A program made the translations under genes and the position numbers. The notes beneath the pieces are model-generated. The model searched no databases and was not told where the DNA came from. It worked only from the letters and a program-made list of their open reading frames with translations. A stretch of 64,000 nucleotides of DNA from Vespa crabro (Eukaryota > Arthropoda > Insecta > Hymenoptera > Vespidae): assembly GCF_910589235.1 (NCBI RefSeq), contig NC_060971.1, positions 1,231,001 through 1,295,000 on the forward strand, given 5' to 3'. Positions 12,237-23,909 of the stretch are shown one piece after another. The stretch's first letter is position 1; each line of letters begins with the position of its first letter.

Positions 12237-15072
12237 TAATTAAGAAAGAAAATATATTTCTAAAATGCTCGTTTTTATTATAGAGCGATACTCAGCCATT
12301 TTGATGGCAAGTTCCATTAAGAATGATTAAAAATTGTATACATGTGGTATTAATGAAATACACAAGTTCTTAAACGTTATGTAATTTGAGTTTATTACTT
12401 CCATATGTTGTATTATATTTGTTTAAAATATTATTCTTTTTATAAACTTGAAGTTTTTTCACAGAACAAGAAACATCACCTGATTCTATAGCACAGCAAT
12501 AATTTTTTGTTTTGATTAATATCAAAGTATTTTTTTTGCAGATAACCTCTCTTCAATTCAGTCATTCTTTTTGATACTGCATGTGCATATTATAAATACA
12601 CATACATAACATGTATTTTTCGCAACAATTTTTATATGCATCTCTTTTATGTCATTTAAACGATTAATAGTTTCAAACATGACTTTTGATTTTTTGTAAT
12701 CAGATAATAAGTTCTTTAAAATTTACGATAATATCATTATCACAAGAGGCACACATACATTGCACTTTGCAGATATTATTTATGAAAAAGTGTGATTGCA
12801 TGAGCATAATTAAAACATCCCAAATAAAAAAGGTGAATTTCTCAATTTGTTTGAGAAGATAAAATTGCAAACATCTATATTCTGAAATTTTAGATATTAT
12901 TGTATATGTGGTAATTATAAATAATCTATTAATAAGATACAAATACAAACACACAAGTTATTTTTACAACATTTACATGAGCTATGTAACATTTTATACA
13001 TTTTCGTTAGAATATTATTTTTAAGAGTTTTGCATGTAGATTATATCATACAAATATTGCAGAAAGTATATTATCCAAATACTAAAAGTTTGATGAATAA
13101 ATAAATCAAAATATGCAAACATTTATTATAATTTAATTTAGTTTAGTTTAGATGCTGCTTTATAATAGCTTTCCGAAAATAAAAAGTTTTTTTATAACTT
13201 TTAATATAATGTATATATGAACATATATAATAGCATAATAAATTTCACATTATAATACATATATGTTGTTTATATTTGTATCTTAAAATTATTGAAAAGT
13301 ATGCATGCATATGTATGTCTATTTTATTTACATATTTTTTTTTTTGTAAGACAGTATGAGATAGATTAAAAATATTAGTATTATTATAATCTCATATGCA
13401 TACATGCATGTGGCTGTGTGCACTTTTATTAACGCGGGTAATGTCTTTGTTGCTGCTTAACGTAACGAATGCTTCGTATTATTAAACTAATACACTAATA
13501 TCACCACATAATATACTTAACATGTATGGAAAAAAAAAAAGAAAAAGAAATCAATTTCATATACCTATTAATTAGTGTAAACAATTTTAATTTTTCCTTT
13601 TTTCCCGTAAAATATAACATATCCACGCAAAAGCTTGGAAACTAATTACTATGTACGTATATCTGAAAAATTATTTCCAAAAATCTTAGCAATTTTTTTT
13701 AAAAGGATATTTGTTTGTCTATCACGATTTCAAAAGTACTTCCGTTAGACGTATGTATTTAATGCACTTTTCACAGCATGCGATCAATCTTGGCAAGAGA
13801 ATTACATGCATCTCTACAATTATTTCCGAACTATAAACTATTAGAAAAAGAAGTACACTTTTACAAACTCAAATTTGCAATAAGTCAAGTGCACACACGG
13901 GGTTTGTTTGACAATCATACACAATTTATATATAATGTAAAATCATTTTTCTCATATAAGCAATTACTATAAAAGAATTATACGCGTATTGCCTTGATAT
14001 ATACAAAATTAGAAAATAAAGTATTTCATTCCTTTTAGGACACGTAAAGATATACAATAAGAAACAGATCCTCAAAGTTTTATCATTGTTCAAGTACAAT
14101 TCTGTAAGAAATATTTAATATTATCGATATAGAACAATAAATTTTATACATACTTTACGTACGAATAATGTTTGTTATAAATTAATTATTTATAATGCGA
14201 TATTAAAATAAAATAATAAAAATATCTTGCACATATATTGTATAATATTAAATACAATTCTTTCGAAACATGTTTAATACATTTATATTACACAGAATTG
14301 TTTTGAACAATAAATGTTTATTATAAATCTCAGATTTTATAAAAGATTAAAAATTTATCGTTGTACTGTTCACCCGATTTTTAATGATTAATCAATTCAA
14401 TCTAGTTAGGTTTCATAAATCATATATATATACTGTTAGATTATTAACGGATTATAAGACTTTTTAGGGGGTATAAAATCAATATATTGAATCACATAAA
14501 AATTTATGTGGAGAACAATTTCTTCTTATATATCTCTTGAGATAATTCGTTAATTTCATTTAAATCATTTAATAATGTTCAACACAAATAGCATTTAATC
14601 TTTATATACAAGTATTTTTAAAAATCGAAAAAAAAAAGGAAATAATTATCCCAGTTTTTAAAAAGGCAAGAAACAGTATGTGAAAACTGTGATTCATCGT
14701 GCAATCCATTAATTTGTATACTATACATAATCAGCATTTCACTATGTCATAGGAAATTGTAATAAAGCATTTTAGCTTGAGGTAATGTAGCTCTTTCACA
14801 CCTTGTAAATAATGATTACAAAGCGTTATATTTCATTGACATTAACTTCTAGAGAATGTTTAGCATTGAGATTCAACTTTTTTTATATTTCCTTTGTTTC
14901 CTAAGATACGAGACATTCACTCGAAAAAGAGTAGAGAGAGCAGTGCGTGTACTGCCCCATAATTTAAAGCGTTTACTGCGTAAGTATAATGGAGAGCTAG
15001 GAGTAAGTGGAATGGGAGAGGTTGGCAAAGCCACCAAGTTTGGTGTGGACAATGATGGCTCAAGAATATCCT
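9864..15072. other. Long AT-rich stretch, probable facing 3'UTRs of SH3PX1 and CaMKI
   Basis: This 5.2-kb stretch has no protein gene I can support. It separates two genes that converge on it. AATAAA motifs are frequent (one at 10741..10746), so the true polyadenylation sites cannot be chosen from sequence. The listed small open frames have AT-driven composition (many I, N, Y, K) and no family similarity. It includes an (AT)n tract at 12169..12230. Confidence 0.5.
12169..12230. repeat. (AT)n microsatellite, about 62 bp
   Basis: Uninterrupted alternating A and T between the SH3PX1 and CaMKI genes, followed by GTGTGT. Likely length-variable. Confidence 0.95.
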
Positions 15073-18000
15073 TCAATTGAGGTTGTTTGGAGGTCCCAGT
15101 GGTCTGTGCTGATGGTTGCTGGGATTGGTTTGCGATTGATCGGGACACGGCGTGAGGTTGCCGCTGCAAGGGCCTGATCCTGGGCCCTGTTGCTGCTGGC
15201 CGCTGTTGAGTGCCAGTCTCTGCATCTGACGTATGACCGTGGTTGCATGATACGCTTGCTGGAACCATGAGAGAAGAGGGAGACTTTCCTACGGAGCCTG
15301 GTGAGCAAACATATGCACAATCAGGAATTTGCTGATTATACATCCATACTAACCTTCCACTTCGATTTGGCAAAGTTCTTTTTAAGTTGTTCAGATACAG
15401 TACCATGGATATTTTTATTGCTAGCTGCGTTTCCAGAAATCCTAGAAAAATGAATTATATATTAAGTTAGATGAAACACATAAATGTATAAAATTGTATT
15501 ATATGATTTAAAATTATGTTATATGATTCATATGTTATATGATTCAAAAACTTAGTAAAGAGATAATATTATTCAATAGAGTATTTAAATTTAAATTATT
15601 ATTTTTATCTGAGATGTCTTAATAATATATTAATTAGATAATTATCATTTTAATAATATTTTTTCTTTTTTCCATTTACATATTAAATCTCTAAAAGTTA
15701 TTAAGGACATTATCATTAAACAATTATTAATCATAAGTCATCACAGAGAATAGAATTTTATTACTTACTTAATTGATATTAATTAAATATTATTTGATAT
15801 CAATAATATTCCTGTAATACTCTTCTTTATGAAGTCAATATATATTTTACATAATCTTAAATAGTATCTACAGTTATATTACAATTTGTATTATAAAAAA
15901 TATAAAATTGTTTTAAAAATTACATTTATTTTATTTTTATTTTAGTTAATATAAAAATTTATTCTATTTTGTAAGTTATATCTCAAATAGAAAGTTATTA
16001 ATCTATATTAATATATATTCTTACCAAGGATGTGCTAGGGCCTGTTTGCATGTATAGCGTTGCTCAACATTGACGCACATCAACTTGTGTATGAAATCCT
16101 TAGCTGAATCACTGATATCGTCCCAGTATGGTGAATCAAATTCAAATTCACCTATAACAGTCTGGTTAGCTCCTTGCTATAGAGTAGACGATTTTGTGAC
16201 AGTATAAGTAGAGCAAATGTATAATTTGTATGGGAAAACAAAAACAAAAGATAAGTTCAAAAAAAAAGAAAGATAAAAAGAACTGTTTATCTTGATTCCC
16301 TCATAATTAGTGTCCGTACGATTCCTAGTTATTTATAATTTCATTTTTTAATTTATTTCGATTAATTAAAAAATGCTACTATGTAAAAATAATCCCTTGG
16401 AGATATATTATCCTAACATGAAATATCCATATAAACAAGCACAGTACTATGGATGCACACGTGTATAATGTATTTTCATCATATACGCGTATATTGTATA
16501 GTATCTGCTACATAATTTTAAATGTAACAGAATTTATTGATAAAATTCTGGTTCATTATGGAAATGTTTCTAGATAATGATCATTTGTCACCAAAGGAAT
16601 AATAATTGACAGTCAAATATAAGGACTCAGACGCACACAGAAATTTCATTACTTACTACGCTAGTATGTATTAAAGCTGCATACGAAAACTAGAATAGTA
16701 CCTTAAAAATGAAAATTTCAAATTAATGTATTACTTCATGTGCTTGTCAGTCCTAAGTGTTACAATTAATCTGAATATCTGACGACATTGTCTCTTCTTC
16801 GTTGTCTAAAACAATATATATATGTATACGTCCATTTTTATTACCTTTTAGAATCTGTGCAAAGAGATTGGCATCATTTTCATCATAAAATGGAGGGTAT
16901 CCGCATAAAAGAATATACGAGATGACACCTATACTCCAAACATCAACTGCTTTACCATATGGCTTCTGAGCAAGTACTTCAGGAGCTGTAAATAATAATC
17001 TTAATAGTAAACTTGTATGAAATTAAAAAAGAAAAAAAAACTATAAAAAGATAATTATCTTATTTACATACCAACATATCCTGGTGTACCACAAGCAGTA
17101 GCCATTATTCCTGAATCTTCCATTTTTGATAAACCAAAATCACTAATCATAATCTTACTATCTTCATCTGGACTATAATATAAGAGATTTTCTGGTTTAA
17201 GATCTCTATGAACAACACCTTGTTCATGCATATAATCAACTGCTTCTAAGACTTGTCTTATTAAACCTGAGGCATCTTTCTCTGTATAGGAACCTTTCTC
17301 AACTATTCTGTCAAAAAGCTCGCCGCCAGTAACTCTGTAACACAAAATAAATATGATTAATATATTATCTATAGTTAACTTAATCATTATATCAATATTC
17401 AAAAATTTACTATATAACTTACAACTCCATAACTAAGTACACTTTAATCTTGTCTTCATAAGTTTCCAATAGCTGTACTATATTAGGATGTGTTAACCTG
17501 TAACAACCATATTTAGTTTCATTCTATCTCTTCTTATTAAAAATTGTCTCATACATTTTAAATATTTCTCTTAAATATAGTAGTTTGACTTGTTTGTTTT
17601 TTCTTTTGCATTTTTTTTCTTTTTTTACATTGATTATAAGATTCCAAGAGTACTACATATTTTTCTTATCTTTATGACAGTTCTTATATTACGATAATAC
17701 AATTTTTTTGCAAATCTTAATTCTTCAACAATTTATTATTCAACTAAAGATATGGAGTGCTAATATATTAATTCCTGATCATAATACTTGATCATAATGA
17801 TCTGACTATAATAGATATAAATATTGTCCATCACATCACATGCTGTATTAGAGCTATAGGTATTACTCTCCCAAAAATGTATATGAGCATTTTCACAAAA
17901 TACTACTGATGTTAGCAAAGCAGAAAACTTCATGTGTGTGTGTATATATATATACACATATACATATATATATATATGTACACGGTTCTATAAAATAAAT

Positions 18001-21000
18001 AAGGCCACAAAATACAGCAAACAATAATTTTAGCATATAAAAAGGAAAAAAAGCACTAACAACATTTACAACAATTACGGATATATTAAAATAACATTTT
18101 TATCATAAATATTTCAAATATTTAAAATATTAAAAATATAATTCATTAAGTACATATACTTACTTTTTTACTAATAATACTATGTACACAACATTAATAT
18201 TACATTTTTATTATATGTACTATACATGAAATTAATTAATAATGAAAAAAAGAAAAAAACATAAACTTTAATTATAATGATTATAATGTCAATGATATAC
18301 GCATAAGTTTTTTTGTTGCCTGAACACAAATTTCCTGGAAATGAGTTTTAAATTTAAAAAGTAAACATACAACTTTTTTATAAATTAAACCATCTGGATA
18401 AAATATAAGTTAATACTTCTAATGCCTTTTACGTAAAAACATTAACGTATATAATAATATTTAATATTTACAAAATCTACAAAATTATTTCAAAAAAATA
18501 CTAACAATAACGGAAATATATATCGTTTTTAATACACTGAGAATATTTTATTACATCTATACATATATAATTGTAATTAAATTGATAAAGTATATAAAGG
18601 TTAAGTTCATAATAATAGATAAATGTGAATCAGAGAAAGGTTATATATATATATATATATATAAAAAGTAAGAAGATAGATGGTTCAATTTAAATAGAGA
18701 TAAAAAAGAGATTTAGATAAAGAAGAATTTAGAAAATAGAAAATAGGTCGAGATAAAGAGAAAGTAATTAAATAACTAAGAAAGAGAAAAGTTATAAGAA
18801 AAGATATGAAATAAAAACAAGTGATAAGAATGAAAAAAATGTTAATTATATAGGCTTATATGTTTTTTATATAAGCCTATAACTAATCAATGAAATATTT
18901 TACTACTACATAATTGTAATTATATAAAATTAAGATTTAACTACTTTTTTGTACTTCTTTGATGTGCAATATGTCAAATAAGAAAATTGTGCTCAGTTTT
19001 TTTTTTTTTTCTTTTTTTCTATATATATAAATTTATGTGAGCAAGATGTAAATTGAATTATAGTAATGTATGATATTGTTGAATGATACAGGAATTGAGT
19101 CACATAGGCAGTTGGTGCCCAAATAGAGGGCCCACACTTACCATCCTGTTTCGCCACTACTATCCGACTTGAGGAGTCCAGCACCACTCTGTGGTGTCAC
19201 TCTTTCACTGAACCTACGAAGTATAACAATATCACACAAAATTATATAATGTACATTGAAAGTAACTGATAGCTTGCTCAAACTTTCTTTTTCCAGACTT
19301 TTCTTGAGTTTACTTTGTGCAGAGATCCTTTTATCCAAGCAGAATGTGGTCAGATAATCAAATTCAATGTAGAAAAGAATTATAATTTATGTAAACTTTA
19401 TAGAAACATTATATAATTGAAAAATATATAAAATTATATATTTTGCATCAAAATAGATTTCAGTTATATATGTATGATGTACATTACTTACTGTTAGTAG
19501 AAAAGAAAGTCTCAAATGATCCAGCATATAATGTGATGACATATAAGATATCAAATTGGATTTATACAGGGTAGTTCATGGTATTATTTCATCAACTATT
19601 TCATCAATTTTGTAACTATTCATTCTAATAAAAAAACTAGTTGAGAATCTAATTAATATCATATCTATGTGACTTGCTTTAAAAGTCTATCTGTTTACTC
19701 TGAAAGTCTATTTTTATAAAATTAATATTGATATCATTATCAAAATAAACTACTCTGTATTATCACAAAAAATAGTGCTTAAAAATGTGAGATTGTAATT
19801 AGTAACTTGCATTTTCTATCTATAAATTGTGAATATACAAAGAATGTACTATAATATGTGAATATAATTACTTTGGTAGATTCAGTATATGAAAATAATA
19901 AGAGATAAATATATATAAGTATTTGTTCTATTTAACCTGTTTCTAAATTAGAGCTATTTTGCTCTACTAATTCTTTGTGAAACCAAGCTATTAATTCATT
20001 CTATATTCTGCTAATACTTTGCCAACATAATAAAGAAGATTGCCAAGAAATACAAGAAATACCTGACTTTTTTTTAATGAGCCAGAAAATCAGTAAGAAG
20101 ACGTTCAGATGCTTGTATTTAAATCAAAGACGATTACTTTAAACAATTTCTATTAAAACAAGTAAACTTGATTTAATAGAATATATACAAAATAATTACA
20201 AATAATTACAAAACTAAAGCAAGAATAACTTGAAAACAAGGTTAGATAGGATAAACATTTGTATAAAATTTTTTATTATTTTGGTGTTTTAAATCTATCA
20301 TTATGCACATTATAGAACATCTTAATATATCTTTTTACTTTATATTATTTATTTTTATCTCCAAGTACTGTTGCATTTATATTTTTTGTATTTTACATAT
20401 CTTTTAAGTAAGTATGCTATGACATAATATTTTTACTTTAACATTATCTTTAATATATTTATCTCTATTATATTTAATAAAATGTATATAAATATATATA
20501 TATATATATTTAAATAATATTTAAATAATATATATATTTAAATAATAATTTTATATATAATGAAAAAGAATAAAAAATGCTTAATAATTATTAAAGTTCA
20601 CTCAAATATCACAATATGTATTATGTCAAATATAATTATGTCAGAACATAGATGAAGATTTATTATTTTTATAAGTTTCATGGTCTATACATAAAGCTAT
20701 GATAAAATATAATATCTTAATAAATATATTATTTACTACAAAATAATGTGTGTGTGGGTGTATGTGTGTATAAACTTGTAATGAAATGAAAAACTGAATA
20801 AATTGCTAAAATATGATAAATTTTTAATAAGTCGCATTCCAATGGTATTTTAATATGATCCCCAAACTATATACTGAAAATGTGTAATAATGTACAAGAA
20901 AAACAGAAAAGGTAAGATATACAGGCAGGGAAATGAATATTCTATATAAAAAGCATATATTATAAACTATATAAATTACATGCAAAAAAGTACTAACGTT

Positions 21001-21895
21001 GAACCGAGCGATCATAAAGCTGATAATTAATCAATCACCTGTCAGCATTTGAAAGTGCATACATCACATAATTGTTATCAATATTAACAAAATAGACTGT
21101 TTCTTACCTCCTTAATACTTTGATTTCATTTTCTAGAGAATCTTCTTTTCCTTTCAATGCCTTTTTATCAATAATCTTGACAGCGAACATTTGACCAGGT
21201 TTTTCTTTACTTTCTGCTAATCTTACTTCGGAGAAAGCACCCCTGTACAAAAAGAGCTTGTAATGTATATATTAATATGATTACTTGTACGTTCATAATA
21301 TATGAGATTTATATATATATATAACCTATCATACATTAACATTTTTTATAATTTATATATAACTTTCATTATGAGAAACGTATGTCATGAAATAATAAAA
21401 TAAATTATTTATAGAAATATCTTTTTAATTTTAACAAAATTTTAAAACAAATATATATGTAGAAAACTTGTCATAAAAGTACATATATAAAATTTTATGT
21501 AAAACATCCGAAATACAATAAATATTTTAATGAAAAATATTGTTAAGCAATGTTATATAAATTTATGGATAATTTTATAAAACGGTATATTTTACACTAT
21601 CGAGCAATTTCTATATATGTAATCGATAGAAAAAAGAAATATATATATAAAAAATCACAGTTTAAACCGAGAAATAGAGATAAATAGAAACAAGCCATGT
21701 GGTAAAAATATTCTACGCAATCTATATAGGAGCTAAGAAAAGATTACGTGTCATTACGTATACAAAAACAATATCTAAGACTCACGTTCCAAGCAATTCC
21801 TTTAAAATATATTTATCTTCGACGGATGGTGATTTATCGTCTTTCCCATCTTTCTTCATTTTTTTATTAGAATCCTTCTTACCAAAGAGCGGCAT
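15073..21895 (-). CDS. CaMKI: Calcium/calmodulin-dependent protein kinase I
   Basis: Ser/Thr kinase activated by Ca2+/calmodulin and by CaMKK phosphorylation of its activation loop. Eight exons (21786..21895, 21108..21242, 17423..17497, 17072..17334, 16845..16985, 16025..16151, 15354..15441, 15073..15258) sum to 1125 nt, 374 residues. Visible motifs are the glycine loop LLGTGAFSEV (residues about 34-43), FAVK with Lys59, HRDLKPENLL with Asp151, DFG with Asp172, the activation loop ATACGTPGYVAPE with Thr186 (CaMKK target position), DVWSIGVISYILLCGYPPF, and the autoinhibitory/calmodulin-binding segment IHGTVSEQLKKNFAKSKWK then QAYHATTVIRQMQRL. The C-terminal tail is rich in G, P, Q and N. The start at 21895 gives MPLFGKKDSNKKMKK. 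Intron 2 (17498..21107) is 3.6 kb and holds a possible cassette exon and a MITE, listed separately. The longer antisense and other-frame ORFs at 14.9-15.4 kb are shadows of the last two exons. Confidence 0.96.
18849..18881. repeat. Perfect 13-bp inverted repeat with 7-base loop in CaMKI intron
   Basis: TATAGGCTTATAT at 18849..18861 and its exact reverse complement at 18869..18881 flank a GTTTTTT loop. It sits about 260 bp downstream, in transcript sense, of the candidate cassette exon at 19142..19213. It could form a compact intronic RNA hairpin. A function is inferred only. Confidence 0.8.
19142..19213 (-). other. CaMKI: Candidate 72-bp optional exon of CaMKI
   Basis: On the minus strand an acceptor (TTATACTTCGTAG) is followed by 72 open bases and a strong donor (GGATG then GTAAGTG). 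The flanking exons join in phase 2 and this segment is a multiple of three with matching phase, so it adds exactly 24 residues without a stop. The insert reads FSERVTPQSGAG then LLKSDSSGETGW. It would lie between EIKVLRR (end of helix C) and LTHPNIVQLLE (strand beta-4) of the kinase N-lobe. Codon use is much less AT-biased than the surrounding intron. The weak polypyrimidine tract is what one expects of a regulated exon. The exon is inferred; there is no transcript evidence here. Confidence 0.65.
19567..19757. mobile_element. Small TA-flanked MITE, Tc1/mariner-like, in CaMKI intron
   Basis: The left end CAGGGTAGTT and the right end AACTACTCTG are inverted copies with one mismatch in ten, and each is flanked by TA. 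The 191-bp interior has no open reading frame. Short TIRs, TA target duplication and non-coding interior fit a non-autonomous mariner-type element. The short TIR leaves some doubt. Confidence 0.6.
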
Positions 21896-23909
21896 TTTTG
21901 AGTCGTCCGATAAACGATTATGCACAAGTAACACTTTCACAGAATAGAAAAAAAAGAAGGCTAAAAGATAATTCTAAGATGTGGTAAGGGGGAGGAGTGG
22001 GGAGGAGGGAAAAAACTATCACTCGTCGCACAGTCGCATACACTTTTACTATTTGCTAACACTTTCTTTCGACACACCTTAATAAAAATATTTCTTATAT
22101 ACTTGTATACACAAAAATGCTTTGATATTTGAAATCTTTATTCAGAGATATTAAAGAAAAAACGAAGTAAGATGGTTTATCATCAAACTCTACATAAGAT
22201 CCAGATCATCGTTCCTTTCCGTTTAACCGATCATGAACTCTTGACCTTTTACCACATTAATATCTCTCGCACCGTATTAAACTATCCTGATATCTCACTT
22301 TTTATTCAAAACGAATAAGACTTTCGTCGATAAATACTCCAATGCATTCGATTGCATTTACCACACTACACTACTATTACAGGTTCGCTGTCCAGGATAA
22401 TATTGCGCGTATCGGGCTCAGGGTCGCGGCCCCGCGCCCTCGCGATCTGCACTGTAGATAAGCTCCTCCTCCTTTTTCTTTTCCCCTTCCACCTCTTCCT
22501 CCAACTGCTCGTCTTCTTCTTCTTCTTTCTCTACCTCTTCCTCCAACTCCACCTTCTCCTTCTACTCTTTCACCCCTTTCAACTCTTTACCATCACCCTA
22601 TTAGACACCTCGTCTTATTCTATACAAATACAACGTTGTATTGTCTTGACGTTTTTAACAAATATTTATCATTCTTCGAATGATTCATGTCGTTAATTTT
22701 TTATCCTTTTTATTAATAATATTTTTTTATTAAATATGTTTTAACGAGAATCTCTACTTGTATAGACAACAAGCTTTTCTATACTACATACTATCATCCA
22801 AAACTTGACACCAATTTGACGTATCTCGTTAATCGAGGAGTCCATGAACTAATGTAGTTTTATAGTTGATCGACTTATCTTATAAAAGAATAATATTATG
22901 CGACGTGCTCTTTAGTTTTAGCGCGAATGTTTAATTTTCATTGTATATTCAACACAATTTTTATATATATGTATAACAGTTGTATAATACACACACGCAG
23001 ACATCTTAAAGATAAGAAAAACTATACTTATTATATAAGTATCTTTGTCAAACACATATCGAATCCATAAAGATCTTATTGATAAACAATTAAAAAATAA
23101 TTTGTATAGTAACTTTATACGTGTATGGATTCAATTGTCATCCTTTTTAGGTAAAATAAAGTTTTAGGTAATAAATAAATATATAATTAGTTAAACACAA
23201 CGAATGCTTTAAAGTTGCAAATTGAAAAATAATATTAAGTAAGAAAAGAATGAATGTTTTTAAAATTACATATAATAATTTTCTTGTAATACGATTAGAA
23301 TGCTTTATCTAATTGGCGCGCAAATAGAAATATCATGGCGGGAGCAATTTGATTGGCTAGTAATTTACCGCGATATATACATCTAAATTAAAAATTATGT
23401 AATATATCGATAATTAATAAGAAGTAAATAAATATTATGTAGTATAATTAAATAAATAATATTATAAGGAATTAATTGGGAGTGATTATCTAAATGAGCG
23501 ACGATATTTATTGTCGAAAGTACCACGAAATACTGAATCATGATTCTATTTATTATATGGTCAATGTTTATTTATGTTTGTGATAGTTCACAATTTCACA
23601 AAACCAAATTTATGTTTTTATTAAATTTCGAAATAGTTTTATTAAAACAGTTTTTGGAACTTGTCGTTAACCAATCAAATCGTTAGAATCTTTTACTATA
23701 AATCCAAGGCAGACCTAACGTTAACCCCCACTCCGCAAACGGTTCTTGTTTCTATAGCTGAAGGTTCTTTAGAACACTTTGAAAATAGAATTGCAAAATA
23801 CAGTAAGTATTAAGTAATACTTAAATTATATTAGTATTATTTTTCTGCTTTCAAAGATATAAAATTTGAATAAAATTTTGTTTATTATTTAATAGATAAA
23901 AAATTCGAA
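21896..23909. promoter_or_regulatory. Head-to-head intergenic region, CaMKI and IDH3G promoters
   Basis: CaMKI reads left and IDH3G reads right from this 2-kb segment. A relatively GC-rich patch at about 22390-22460 (GGGTCGCGGCCCCGCGCCC) with a following pyrimidine-rich stretch is probably the CaMKI 5'UTR or promoter; the 114-codon open frame there is a low-complexity Leu/Phe artefact. TTGGCGCGCAAA at about 23312 resembles an E2F site and ATTGG/CCAAT-type boxes follow. A non-coding first exon of IDH3G probably ends near 23802 (ACA then GTAAGT), with an acceptor TTTAATAG at 23894, 15 bases before the ATG. Confidence 0.5.

Noticed and set aside
14873..15406. 177-codon minus-strand frame over the CaMKI 3' end
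   Set aside because: It is a different frame running through the last two CaMKI exons and their 95-bp intron. The CaMKI frame gives the known C-terminus across the splice.
16152..16176. Alternative upstream acceptor for a CaMKI exon (CTCTATAG)
   Set aside because: Using it adds 25 bases and gives an immediate in-frame stop (AGG AGC TAA). The TTATAG acceptor keeps the kinase frame, and GCTAAC looks like its branch point.
22352..22696. 114-codon frame rich in Leu and Phe
   Set aside because: Low-complexity translation of a pyrimidine-rich CaMKI leader/promoter stretch.
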